NCBI RefSeq assembly: GCF_022844465.1
Contig: NZ_JALHLP010000017.1
Coordinates: 1,123 to 65,122 of the forward strand
DNA length: 64,000 nt
DNA from: Bradyrhizobium sp.
Lineage (GTDB): Bacteria; Pseudomonadota; Alphaproteobacteria; Rhizobiales; Xanthobacteraceae
Direction: 5' to 3'
Below, piece by piece: positions 29,956 through 38,412 of this stretch. The notes beneath the pieces were generated by a model. That model saw only the letters and a program-made list of their open reading frames with translations, had not been told where the DNA came from and ran no database searches. The translations under genes were made by a program, and so were the position numbers. Within the stretch, counting starts at the first letter, position 1; each line of letters begins with the position of its first letter.

Positions 29956-31187
29956 GGCTTCCTCACTCGCCATTGCGTGACCGGCATCGCCGGCCGCCAG
30001 CCAGACATGGCGCCCACTCTATCGGCTCTTGCGACCTGCAGTCGAACGAGATCTCCGCCAAATTGCTGGAAACGGCCGGCCAGCCGCGCCTCGGTCTCCA
30101 ACGACACGGCGTTGGCAATGAGACGGCCGCCTGACTTCAGCGCGGACCACGCCGCGTCGAACACGCCTTCATCCATCATCCCGCCGCCGATAAAGACAGC
30201 ATCCGGTCTCGTAAGCCCCGCGAGCGCGTCCGGCGCCAGGCCCTGCACGATCTCAAGCTCCGGCACGCCAAGTGCTGCGGCGTTGCGGGCCGCCCGGCCC
30301 GCGCGGTCGCTGCGCGCCTCGATGCCGATCGCGCGCAGGGATGGATGCCGCAGCAGCCACTCTATTGCGACCGAACCCGCTCCAAGCCCGATATCCCAGA
30401 GCAATTGACCCTGCAGCGGCTGCAGCGACGACAACGTCACCGCACGAACTTCCCGCTTCGTCAGCTGGCCGTCATGCTCGAAAAAATCGTCGTCAAGGCC
30501 GGGCGCCAAAGGGACGATGATGGCTTCGAGTTCCGCGACTATCTCGATGGCGATCGTGTTGAGTGGCTGGATCTCTTCGAGATCAAAATTCGAAGCCGTC
30601 GCGTGACGTATGCGCTCGCGAGCGCCACCCATAGCCTCAAGCACGGTCATTCGCGTCTTTCCCATGCGATGCGTGGTGAGAAGTTCGGAAAGCTTGCGCG
30701 GCGTCGCGTTGTCCCAGGAGAGCGCCAGAATCCGCGCGCCGGGTTGCAGGTGCCGAATAATGCCACTGAGGGCGCGGCCGTGGAGCGTGACCAGCGAGAC
30801 GTCCTGCAGCGGCCAGCCCATCCTCGCGGCGGCGAGACTGAAAGCTGAGGGCTGTGGCAGACAAATGAACTCATCGGCTTGGACAAAGGCCGCAATCTGC
30901 TTGCCGACGCCGAAATGAAAGGGATCGCCGCTCGCGAGAATCGCGACGGCACGCCCGCGATGTCGTTCGATCTCGGGGAACGCGTCACTGATGGGGCTCG
31001 GCCACGCCAGACGCCGGCCCCGAATAAGTCCGCTCGCCAATTCTAGATGGCGCGCGCCGCCCACCACCAGTTCGGCCGAACGGATCAGTTGGAGGGCGAC
31101 GGAGGAAAGTCCTTCCACGCCGTCCTCACCAATGCCAACGATAGACAGCCAACGCGGCCCTGTGCAAATTGCGGGCTCAGTCATCAT
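29952..31187 (-). CDS. cobL: Precorrin-6Y C5,15-methyltransferase CobL
   Basis: A fusion of CbiE and CbiT activities, methylating C5 and C15 and decarboxylating the acetate chain. The N-terminal tetrapyrrole methylase part has LSIVGIGEDGVEGLS and ASGDPFHFGVGK; the C-terminal CbiT part has LLWDIGLGAGSVAIEWL and DAVFIGGGMMDEG. ATG 31187 (or 31184) gives 411 residues. The start touches the divergent cobK start region, so its promoter must lie within the cobK 5' region. Confidence 0.94.
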   Translation of the reverse strand: MMTEPAICTGPRWLSIVGIGEDGVEGLSSVALQLIRSAELVVGGARHLELASGLIRGRRLAWPSPISDAFPEIERHRGRAVAILASGDPFHFGVGKQIAAFVQADEFICLPQPSAFSLAAARMGWPLQDVSLVTLHGRALSGIIRHLQPGARILALSWDNATPRKLSELLTTHRMGKTRMTVLEAMGGARERIRHATASNFDLEEIQPLNTIAIEIVAELEAIIVPLAPGLDDDFFEHDGQLTKREVRAVTLSSLQPLQGQLLWDIGLGAGSVAIEWLLRHPSLRAIGIEARSDRAGRAARNAAALGVPELEIVQGLAPDALAGLTRPDAVFIGGGMMDEGVFDAAWSALKSGGRLIANAVSLETEARLAGRFQQFGGDLVRLQVARADRVGAMSGWRPAMPVTQWRVRKP

Positions 31188-31200
31188 GGAACAAGCCCCG

Positions 31201-31974
31201 ATGCGCGTTCTCATCCTCGGAGGTACGACAGAGGCCTCCGGCCTGGCGCATCTGCTTGCGGCCGACCCCCGCTTTGAAACGACGCTCTCGCTGGCCGGAC
31301 GCACTTCGAAGCCACGGACGCAACCGGTTCGCACCAGGATTGGCGGCTTCGGGGGTCCCGACGGATTGGCCGCGTGGCTGCAACAAGAAGCCATCGCGGC
31401 CGTCATCGACGCGACACACCCCTATGCCGATCAAATCTCGTCCAATGCCGTGACCGCCTGTGGGCGGCTTGCGATCCCGCTCGCCACGATCATGCGGCCG
31501 GCCTGGCAACCCGTGCCGGGCGACACATGGCTGACGGTTGCAAGCGCGGAAGGGGCTGCCGATGCGCTCGGACCGGAGCCGCGCCGGGTTTTTCTCAGCC
31601 TCGGCCGTCTCGACCTGGGCGCCTTCGCAACCAGTCCTCACCATCACTATACCGCACGCATGATCGACCCGCCGGAGGGTGTCGTGCTGCCGCACGATAT
31701 CCGGCTGATATTCGACCGGGGTCCCTTCGACGAGCAGGCCGAAACGGCGCTCCTCATGGACGAGGAGATCGACGTGCTTGTCTCCAAAAATTCGGGAGGT
31801 GCGGCAACCTACGCGAAGATCACGGCGACGCGACAGCTCGGCATTCCCGTTGTGATGATCGCGCGTCCGTATAAGCCGCACGGACATGCCTTGGGCAATG
31901 CCGAGGGCGCCGCCAAGTGGCTGGAACAGCGGCTCATTCATCGCGCCATCCCCGTTTCAGCGCGGGGCGTATAG
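31201..31974 (+). CDS. cobK: Precorrin-6A reductase CobK
   Basis: An NADPH-dependent reductase giving dihydroprecorrin-6. Motifs are VLILGGTTEASGLAHLLA at the start, AVIDATHPYADQISSNA, SLGRLDLGAFAT and VSKNSGGAATYAKI. ATG 31201 gives 257 residues. It is the only gene of the ring-building set on the plus strand, wedged between cobL (divergent) and cobJ (convergent, 37-base overlap). Confidence 0.94.
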   Translation: MRVLILGGTTEASGLAHLLAADPRFETTLSLAGRTSKPRTQPVRTRIGGFGGPDGLAAWLQQEAIAAVIDATHPYADQISSNAVTACGRLAIPLATIMRPAWQPVPGDTWLTVASAEGAADALGPEPRRVFLSLGRLDLGAFATSPHHHYTARMIDPPEGVVLPHDIRLIFDRGPFDEQAETALLMDEEIDVLVSKNSGGAATYAKITATRQLGIPVVMIARPYKPHGHALGNAEGAAKWLEQRLIHRAIPVSARGV

Positions 31975-32705
31975 ACCCAGGGCCGCCGTCCGGTTCGGGG
32001 GATGAGCCGCGTTGCCGTGGCCCCGATGATGACCAGCGTACGCATATCGGCAAGCGCCGGATCGGCTTCCGCAAGCGTTGCGACGATGACACGCGTTTCG
32101 GGTGTGGCTGCTTTTTGAACGAACAGCACCACGGTCTGCGGCGACTTGATCGTTCGCAACAGATTGAATGCCTGCCCAAGCTGATGCGGGCGGGCTTTTG
32201 ACGCCGGGTTGTAGAGCGCGATGACGAAGTCACCTTGAGCCGCGGCCCGCAGGCGCCGCTCGATGGTCTCCCATGACTTCAGATTGTCGGACAGCGAGAC
32301 CGCGCAGAAGTCACCTCCGAGCGGGGCGCCGACTTCTGCTGCGGCAGCCAGCATGGCGGTGATACCGGGCTCGACATGAATATCGAGTTCTCGCCACGCG
32401 GGATCGCCGATCTCGATTGCTTCAAAGACCGCCGCCGCCATGGCGAATACGCCGGGGTCCCCGCCCGAGACGACGGCGACCTGCCTGCCTTCGGCGGCGA
32501 GTGCGAGTGCGTGGCGCGCCCGTTCGACCTCAACACGGTTGTCCGAAGCATGACGGCGCTGACCGGAAATGTTCTCCGGAATTCGATCGAGATAGGGCCC
32601 ATAACCAACGAGATCGGTCGCAGCCCGAAGCGCTCTGGCCGCCGCCGGTGTCAAAAGATCTGACGACCCGGGTCCAAGACCGACGATGACGAGCGAGCCG
32701 CTCAC
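31938..32705 (-). CDS. cobJ: Precorrin-3B C17-methyltransferase CobJ
   Basis: The ring-contracting SAM methyltransferase of 255 residues: VIVGLGPGSSDLLTPAA, DLVGYGPYLDRI, VVSGGDPGVFAMAAAV and EPGITAMLAAAA are family motifs. A GTG start overlaps the cobI stop. Its 3' end overlaps cobK on the other strand. Confidence 0.94.
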   Translation of the reverse strand: MSGSLVIVGLGPGSSDLLTPAAARALRAATDLVGYGPYLDRIPENISGQRRHASDNRVEVERARHALALAAEGRQVAVVSGGDPGVFAMAAAVFEAIEIGDPAWRELDIHVEPGITAMLAAAAEVGAPLGGDFCAVSLSDNLKSWETIERRLRAAAQGDFVIALYNPASKARPHQLGQAFNLLRTIKSPQTVVLFVQKAATPETRVIVATLAEADPALADMRTLVIIGATATRLIPRTGRRPWVYTPRAETGMAR

Positions 32706-33460
32706 AGCCGCCTCCCCTGCCCCGGTATCAGCACCATCGAAAAGTAGGGGCCGTTGCCGTCAGGGCATTCGGACAAAGGCATGATCTGCTCGCCTCGCAT
32801 AGTGCCGCGCACGACATAGAGCGCGCGGGAGAGCAATCCGGCCGCCTCGACAGCCCGGCGGACCTTTACGAGGTTCTTGCCGACCTTCATGATGACAGCC
32901 GCGTCGGTCTCCGCGAGCCGGCGGGTCAATTGCTCCTCGCCCAAGGTCCCGGGCAGTACCGAGAGGATGTCGTTGCCCCAGGTGATGGGCGCGTTGGCGC
33001 GCGTCCAGCAGCCTGACATGCCGGTGACGCCGGGCACGACCTCAAGCGGAAAAATTGCTTCGAGACGGCGCCACATGTGCATGAAGGAACCGTAGAAGAA
33101 CGGATCTCCTTCGGCCAGAAGCCCTACCGACTTGCCTTGCCGCAGCAACGCGGCAAGCATCTCGACGCTTTCCTCATAGAACCGGCTAATCTGCTGCTGG
33201 TATGAAGGATCTTCGGGCGGGATCTCGTTGGTGACGGGATATTCGAGCCGCAGTTCATGGCGGTGTGGCGCGATCAGCGGATCGACGATGCCCCGCGCAT
33301 TTCCCTGCAGGCCTCGCTTGGCAAAAAAAGCGATCACGTCGACATCCCGCACTAATGCTGCAGCCCGCAGCGTCAGATAGCTGATATCGCCGGGTCCGAC
33401 CCCGATGCCGTAGAGTGTTCCACCAAGGGCGGTTCCACCGATTGCGTCAATACTGGTCAT
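32702..33460 (-). CDS. cobI: Precorrin-2 C20-methyltransferase CobI
   Basis: A SAM-dependent methylase forming precorrin-3A. It contains GIGVGPGDISYLTLRAA, AEGDPFFYGSFMHMW, VVPGVTGMSGCWTRA and MKVGKNL. It has 252 residues and is coupled to cobH upstream and cobJ downstream by four-base overlaps. Confidence 0.94.
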   Translation of the reverse strand: MTSIDAIGGTALGGTLYGIGVGPGDISYLTLRAAALVRDVDVIAFFAKRGLQGNARGIVDPLIAPHRHELRLEYPVTNEIPPEDPSYQQQISRFYEESVEMLAALLRQGKSVGLLAEGDPFFYGSFMHMWRRLEAIFPLEVVPGVTGMSGCWTRANAPITWGNDILSVLPGTLGEEQLTRRLAETDAAVIMKVGKNLVKVRRAVEAAGLLSRALYVVRGTMRGEQIMPLSECPDGNGPYFSMVLIPGQGRRL

Positions 33461-34089
33461 TCACGATCACTCGCCAGCGCGTTGACCGCCGCAGCAGCCA
33501 TGGCGCTACCGCCCCTGCGACCGCGGACAACAAGGAATGGAACGCGGCTCTGCGCCGCAAGGGCATGCTTGGACTCGGCAGCCCCGACAAAACCAACGGG
33601 AATGCCGATGATGGCGGCAGGAAGCGGCGCGCCTTCTTCGAGCATTTCGAGCAGCCGAAACAGCGAAGTCGGCGCGTTGCCGATGGCGACAACAGCTCCC
33701 TCAAGATGCGGCCGCCAAAGCTCAAGCGCCGCCGCCGAGCGTGTGTTTCCAACCTCGGTTGCGAGCTGCGCTACAGTCGGATCGTCGAGAGTGCAGACGA
33801 CGCTGTTGTTCCTGGGCAATCTGCTGCGGGTGATGCCGTGGGCGACCATCTTCGCATCACAAAGAACAGGCGCGCCGCGCAACAATGCTTCGGATGCGCG
33901 CGCGGCAAATGTCGGAGACATCAAGAGGTCATCGGCGATATCGACCATGCCGCAAGCGTGAATGATCCTGACAGCCAGCTTCTCCTCGTTCTGCTTGAAA
34001 CGGGAAAGATTGGCCTCGGCGCGGATGATCGCAAACGAGTTGCGATAGATCTCGGTGCCATCCCGAATGTAGGAGCGCAATTCAGTCAT
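33457..34089 (-). CDS. cobH: Precorrin-8X methylmutase CobH
   Basis: It moves the methyl group from C11 to C12, giving hydrogenobyrinic acid. Signatures are SYIRDGTEIYRNSFAIIRAE, RIIHACGMVDIADDL (with the active-site His), AIGNAPTSLFRLLEML and GIPVGFVGAAESKHAL. ATG 34089 overlaps the end of cobG by eight bases and gives 210 residues; the longer open frame upstream is within cobG. Confidence 0.95.
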   Translation of the reverse strand: MTELRSYIRDGTEIYRNSFAIIRAEANLSRFKQNEEKLAVRIIHACGMVDIADDLLMSPTFAARASEALLRGAPVLCDAKMVAHGITRSRLPRNNSVVCTLDDPTVAQLATEVGNTRSAAALELWRPHLEGAVVAIGNAPTSLFRLLEMLEEGAPLPAAIIGIPVGFVGAAESKHALAAQSRVPFLVVRGRRGGSAMAAAAVNALASDRE

Positions 34090-35389
34090 GCCTGCTGCCT
34101 CGGTCCGCATCGAAGATTTTGCCTGGATCGGCGGCAAGATCGGAAAAGGAAAAACGGCGCGCGGGGGAACCCTGGGCGGTTCCGTTACGCACGAGGCCGT
34201 AACGACCCTCAGCACCGACCAGCACGAGATCGCTCGTCCCCGATTTCGCACACCCCTTGGCACAGCCGGAGACGTGGATCGTCCCAGTGAAGCCAAACAG
34301 CGGCAGCAGTCCCGCCAGCCGGCGTCCATCGCCACGCGTATCGAGCGAGGTCGACTGACAGCCGGGGGCGCCCGGGCAAGCTTCGATCTGAAGCAGGGGA
34401 TCGCCGGGGTCAACGATCAAGCCAACGCTTGCCGCAGCCACCAGGATGCTTTGCCCGGACTGCTCGCTGGGTACCTCGGCATAGAGCGCGCGCCAGGGCG
34501 AAAGCCTGATCTCCTTGACACCATGGGCCGCCATCGCGTCAGCGAACACCCGGAACTGATCGGCTTCGACGCGTCCAAAGGGCGCTGCGATCCCTACCGC
34601 GAGCCGGCCTGCACCCAGCTCTATCAAGCCGGCGCGCCTAATCAACGGCCCATCGGCATTGCGCGGATTCTGGCGGAGCGCATCGAGCCGCGGCCCGATC
34701 GCGGATCGAATAGACGCAAGATTTTCATCGGAAAGGTCGCGCATACGTTGCCGCTTTTCACGCGACGCCACGCCGATGAAGGCAAGCCCTGTTTCGATGG
34801 CGGCCTCCGCTGCTTCACCGGGAGAGACTGAACCAAGCCACTCTACCCCGTTTGCCGTCTCGATCCCGACCGCAACCGCAGCGTCCGGGCCGCGGGCAAT
34901 GGCGGCAAGACGAACATCGCCGCGCTGGCCCGCAAGGCCCAACACACCACCGCCATCGACAACGAAGCCAAACTTGGTCGGTAACGCCCAAAGGGATTTT
35001 TCGAAAGCGAGCAATCGCGCAAGGTCTCCACCGATGCTCCTGACATCCAGCACCTCGGCGGGATCGATCCCGGCGAGCGGATTAATCATTACGTTGCGCA
35101 CGGCCTCACCGTCCGGACTGTCGTCGAGCAGGCCAAGTCGGGCGATCACCTCGTGCAGTTGCGGCAGAGTTGCTTCGCTGACACCGCGGATCTGCAGATT
35201 GGCCCGCCGCGTCAGATCGATGTGGCCGTTGCCGAAAAGCCCTGCGGCGTCGGCGAGCGCGGCCAATTCGTCGAGGCCAAGTGTTGCCGATCGCGGGCGC
35301 ACGCGGACGATCAATCCGTCACTGCTTGGCATCGGTCGCAACGCGCCCGGGCACCAGCCCTTCACCTCTATCGCTGCCGAACTATTCAC
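34082..35389 (-). CDS. cobG: Precorrin-3B synthase CobG
   Basis: The oxygen-dependent monooxygenase of the aerobic pathway, related to sulfite/nitrite reductases. It has two ferredoxin-like repeats and a C-terminal [4Fe-4S] ligand set in ACPGAPGC and SGCAKGCAKS. Its 435 residues are normal for the family. A GTG start forms a GTGA overlap with the cobF stop. Presence of cobG rules out a purely anaerobic (CbiD/CbiG) route here. Confidence 0.94.
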   Translation of the reverse strand: MNSSAAIEVKGWCPGALRPMPSSDGLIVRVRPRSATLGLDELAALADAAGLFGNGHIDLTRRANLQIRGVSEATLPQLHEVIARLGLLDDSPDGEAVRNVMINPLAGIDPAEVLDVRSIGGDLARLLAFEKSLWALPTKFGFVVDGGGVLGLAGQRGDVRLAAIARGPDAAVAVGIETANGVEWLGSVSPGEAAEAAIETGLAFIGVASREKRQRMRDLSDENLASIRSAIGPRLDALRQNPRNADGPLIRRAGLIELGAGRLAVGIAAPFGRVEADQFRVFADAMAAHGVKEIRLSPWRALYAEVPSEQSGQSILVAAASVGLIVDPGDPLLQIEACPGAPGCQSTSLDTRGDGRRLAGLLPLFGFTGTIHVSGCAKGCAKSGTSDLVLVGAEGRYGLVRNGTAQGSPARRFSFSDLAADPGKIFDADRGSRHD

Positions 35390-36144
35390 GTTGCCCTTCG
35401 CATCAGGTAGCTATCCATGATCCATCCATTGGCGCGCCTCGCGTCCGTCCTGACCCGTTCGATTTCACCTGCGACGTCCTTCAGCTTGCCGGACACCAGG
35501 ATTTCATCGGGCATGCCGACATAAGCACCCCAATAAATGTCGATATCCTGATCGGCAAACCGCTTGTAGGTGTCGCCGCCATCGAGCATCACGACGACGC
35601 TATCGGCGTTATCAGGAAAGCCTTCCGCCAGCTTCCGTCCCGTGGTGATTTCGATCGACTGACCGATCCGGTTGAGTGTTGTCTTGTGCTTGGCGGCGAG
35701 CGCCTGGACGCTGCTGATGCCCGGAATGACTTCGTAGTCGAGTTGGTGGCGACCGCTGTTCGCGATCATTTCGATGATACGGATCGTACTGTCGTAGAAT
35801 GTCGGGTCGCCCCACACCAGGAACGCGCCGCATTCACCGTCTGCCATCTCCTCCGAAATCAGGCGTTCGAACAAGGCCTGCTTGTCGCGATTGAGGTCAT
35901 CGACGGTCGAGAAGTAATCCTCGGTGTCGCGTGCCCATTCCGGACTGGTCGCGTCAACGAACCGATGGTCATTACCCCTGATATAGCGCCGGCAGATCTC
36001 CTTGCGAAGCTCGATCAGCTTCGTCTTGCTCGGTCCCTTGTCCAGGATGAAGAAGACATCGGTCCGGTTGAGGGCTTCCACAGCCTGCATGGTGACATAG
36101 CCGGGATCTCCAGCCCCGATGCCAATAATGAGTATCTTCTTCAT
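35386..36144 (-). CDS. cobF: Precorrin-6A synthase (deacetylating) CobF
   Basis: A tetrapyrrole methylase of 252 residues that methylates C1 with loss of acetate. Motifs: ILIIGIGAGDPGYVTMQA, FLVWGDPTFYDSTIRIIE and VIPGISSVQALAAKH. ATG 36144 has GGAG upstream and is preferred to the longer frame reaching 36318. It is the first recognised enzyme gene after the second cobalamin riboswitch and leads cobF-G-H-I-J. Confidence 0.93.
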   Translation of the reverse strand: MKKILIIGIGAGDPGYVTMQAVEALNRTDVFFILDKGPSKTKLIELRKEICRRYIRGNDHRFVDATSPEWARDTEDYFSTVDDLNRDKQALFERLISEEMADGECGAFLVWGDPTFYDSTIRIIEMIANSGRHQLDYEVIPGISSVQALAAKHKTTLNRIGQSIEITTGRKLAEGFPDNADSVVVMLDGGDTYKRFADQDIDIYWGAYVGMPDEILVSGKLKDVAGEIERVRTDARRANGWIMDSYLMRRAT

Positions 36145-36269
36145 CACAGGTACTCCGAGCAACAGCACATCCGTGGCGTTTCGACGTTGCCGTCCCAGGT
36201 CCGGCCCAATTGCAGAAACATGCACTCTTGTTCTGCGCGGCGCGCACGCGAAACGGCGACGCCGGATCA

Positions 36270-36398
36270 TCATGATTGCCTGAATTTGACACGATAGCGC
36301 TCGACGGCGAAAAAACATCCGTCAGCGCGGTTGCTGCTCCATCCTGCCTTCGCCCGTGGCGGCAGATGCGACCAGCTACTCCTGCGACATCGAGGCAC
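36270..36398 (-). CDS. Possible 42-residue leader ORF before cobF
   Basis: A GTG-started open frame between the riboswitch and cobF. It ends with the protein-like string DGCFFAVERYRVKFRQS and is basic and Trp/Cys-containing at the start. AGGCGG lies immediately before the GTG. I do not know the family. It may be a small protein or a leader peptide, or chance. Confidence 0.25.
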   Translation of the reverse strand: MPRCRRSSWSHLPPRAKAGWSSNRADGCFFAVERYRVKFRQS

Positions 36399-36430
36399 CC
36401 CGCCTGACGCGTTCGCGCATGACCATGACC

Positions 36431-36612
36431 GGCAGCAGGTTTCCTGGCTCGCGGGTTGTCGCCTCGGACCACCTTCCCAGGGAGCTTTTGGAATCCCCAG
36501 TGGTATGTATGGTCGTCAGCTATCCGCCTACAGTTGCGGGGGCAGCCGCGGAATGGCCTGCTGGAGCAGGCGCACCGCATTCCCTTGGATAGCCCTTGCG
36601 GGCACCACCACC
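36431..36612 (-). ncRNA. Cobalamin riboswitch upstream of cobFGHIJ
   Basis: The minus strand shows AAGGGAAT, GCGGTGCG, GGCTGCCCCCGCAACTGTAG, ACCACTGGGG, GGGAAGGTGG and GCGAGCCAGGAAACCTGC in the order of the AdoCbl aptamer. The leader between it and cobF is about 290 bases, room for an expression platform. The 5' limit is approximate. With the aptamer at 23402 it means both major cob operons are B12-repressed. Confidence 0.93.
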
Positions 36613-36766
36613 GCAAACCGTGGCATCTGACCGTGATGGCGTCAACAGTTCAATCGAGCAACATGCGCAAGCCAGGGCACGGCAAAATCCGTTTTGACGC
36701 GGCCTGCCATCCTTGCTAGATTGCGACCTTCGGCAAGCTTTCACTCACCGTGCAGACGATCAACCG

Positions 36767-37039
36767 ATGCCTTACAGCAAGACCCCGATCTGGCGGGACG
36801 ATATCGACGCGCTGGCGTTCCAGGCCGCCGATCACACGGGCCTCTGCATGGTGCATCGTCGGGCGTTCCGGACGCTGTTGCGAATCGTCCCGTCGCCGCA
36901 GGAATGCGTGGACTTCTACCACACCCATAGCGACGCGTTTCAGGCGGCGGCCCGCGCAAAAGTGGTTCGCGCTGACGTAGCTGACACCGCGAATTTTCAC
37001 CTCACCAGCCGGGATGTGACCCGACAGTTGAAAAATTAG
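36767..37039 (+). CDS. Hypothetical 90-residue protein upstream of cbtBA
   Basis: A small soluble protein beginning PYSKTPIWRDDIDALAFQAA and containing His/Cys/Met residues (GLCMVHRR, DFYHTHSDAF). I do not recognise the family. ATG 36767 is used; the open frame reaches 36713. It is divergent from the cobF riboswitch and lies 55 bases before cbtB, separated from it by a hairpin, so a link to cobalt metabolism is only positional. Confidence 0.5.
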   Translation: MPYSKTPIWRDDIDALAFQAADHTGLCMVHRRAFRTLLRIVPSPQECVDFYHTHSDAFQAAARAKVVRADVADTANFHLTSRDVTRQLKN

Positions 37040-37051
37040 GGTCGCGCCAGC

Positions 37052-37073
37052 CCTTGTTTTCCGCTAAACAAGG
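37052..37073 (+). terminator. Hairpin between hypothetical gene and cbtB
   Basis: CCTTGTTT (37052-37059) pairs perfectly with AAACAAGG (37066-37073) over a six-base loop. It begins 13 bases after the upstream stop codon. It lacks a long T run, so it may instead be a regulatory site in the cbtB leader. Confidence 0.35.
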
Positions 37074-37094
37074 TCATCATCGACGAGGATCGAC

Positions 37095-37277
37095 ATGCAA
37101 CAGTCCCAGGCCGCCCATCTGCCCGCTATCGCCACCGATTCGAGCGTGGTCGTTCAAGCCGTGCTGGCGATGGCGCTTGGCCTTTTTATTGTCGGCGTGG
37201 TCGGCTTCTCGCACATCAGCGCCGTTCACAACGCCGCGCACGATGTCCGCCACGCCAATGCGTTTCCCTGTCACTGA
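37095..37277 (+). CDS. cbtB: Cobalt transporter subunit CbtB
   Basis: A 60-residue single-helix membrane protein: a hydrophobic segment AVLAMALGLFIVGVVGF is followed by the His-rich tail HNAAHDVRHANAFPCH typical of CbtB. The histidines probably bind cobalt. cbtA follows six bases later. CbtAB are predicted cobalt permeases, often B12-regulated, and fit the adjoining B12 locus. Confidence 0.88.
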   Translation: MQQSQAAHLPAIATDSSVVVQAVLAMALGLFIVGVVGFSHISAVHNAAHDVRHANAFPCH

Positions 37278-37283
37278 CCAAAA

Positions 37284-38000
37284 ATGCCGGTTTTCAGATC
37301 TATTGTGTTTTCGGCCGCCCTCGCCGGGCTGATGGTCGGCGCGGTGATCTCGGTCGCGCAATTCCTCGGAACGGTGCCGTTGATCCAGAAGAGCGAAGTC
37401 TACGAACGCAAGGCTGCAGCCGAGGCTCCGACGGCTGGGCATGAGCAGGCTGGCGACCCCCACGAGCACGATAAGGCCCGTAGCCAGGATAGCGAATGGG
37501 AGCCCGAAGATGGGTTTCAGCGCAACGCCTTCACGATCGCGGCCAATATCCTGACTGCGATCGGCTTCGCACTACCGCTCACCGGGGTCTATGCGATCCG
37601 GGGCCGGCCGGTGGCGTGGCGGGAAGGCCTGCTGTGGGGACTTGGCGGCTTTGTGGTGTTTACTGCGGCGCCCGGCCTCGGCCTGCCGCCAGAATTGCCG
37701 GGCATGCCGGTGGCCGAACTGGCGGCGCGGCAGACCTGGTGGATCGCCACGGCTGCTGCAACAGCCATCGGGCTTTGCCTGCTGGCCTTCCGCTCCGCAG
37801 CATGGGCTGCGGTACTTGGCCTCGGTCTGATCGCGCTTCCGCATCTGATTGGCGCGCCCCTTGCGCCGGAATCCCACAGCGAGGTTCGGGCCGCGCTGTC
37901 GCACAGGTTCATCGTGGTGGTGACGCTCACCAGCCTGCTGTTCTGGGCTTTGCTCGGCGTCTCCACCAGCGTTGCGTTCGGACGTATCTCGCGACCGTAA
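37284..38000 (+). CDS. cbtA: Cobalt transporter subunit CbtA
   Basis: A 238-residue CbtA-family membrane protein with about five or six hydrophobic helices, a His-rich loop (AGHEQAGDPHEHDKA) and the segment FTAAPGLGLPPELPGMP. It is predicted to form the cobalt channel with CbtB. It ends the cobalamin locus; the next genes belong to the biotin/pantothenate block. Confidence 0.88.
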   Translation: MPVFRSIVFSAALAGLMVGAVISVAQFLGTVPLIQKSEVYERKAAAEAPTAGHEQAGDPHEHDKARSQDSEWEPEDGFQRNAFTIAANILTAIGFALPLTGVYAIRGRPVAWREGLLWGLGGFVVFTAAPGLGLPPELPGMPVAELAARQTWWIATAAATAIGLCLLAFRSAAWAAVLGLGLIALPHLIGAPLAPESHSEVRAALSHRFIVVVTLTSLLFWALLGVSTSVAFGRISRP

Positions 38001-38412
38001 GCACAGAAATTGACGGTGCGGAGTACACGCGTTCGAAGCTTTGATCCTGCGTTCCCCTCGACATCCCGCTCACGCTCTTCAAGCCAGGCTGGATGCCAGC
38101 GCGGTGGCGATGGCGAGCACGATGGTCAGAGCTTTCACCGCCTCGACAAACGAGACAGAGCGCTGCATTCATACGAAAGCGAGCGCCCGAAATCATTCGC
38201 TCGCAGAGGCTCATCAACAGCATCGGTACTGCGAACGGTACTGCAGAGCTTTCCGAGCATCTGATTGGCACAATTGAGTCGCCACATTGGGGAAGAATGA
38301 AAAGCTGGTGCGGTTTGGAGGGTTGGTAGCGGGAGAGCGCTACCGCTTTTCCCGCATCGGCCGAACCCAGGCCTGAAAGGACCGGCGGAAAGCTCCGGAC
38401 CTGCGGTATCGA
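38001..38412. other. Intergenic gap between cbtA and panB
   Basis: No gene is firmly supported. A 29-codon minus-strand frame at 38079-38168 encodes a hydrophobic peptide (AVKALTIVLAIATALASSLA) that may be the tail of a lost gene. At 38325-38344, GGTAGCG and CGCTACC form a hairpin over a six-base loop, followed by GCTTTTCC; this could be a terminator on the plus strand. Confidence 0.4.
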
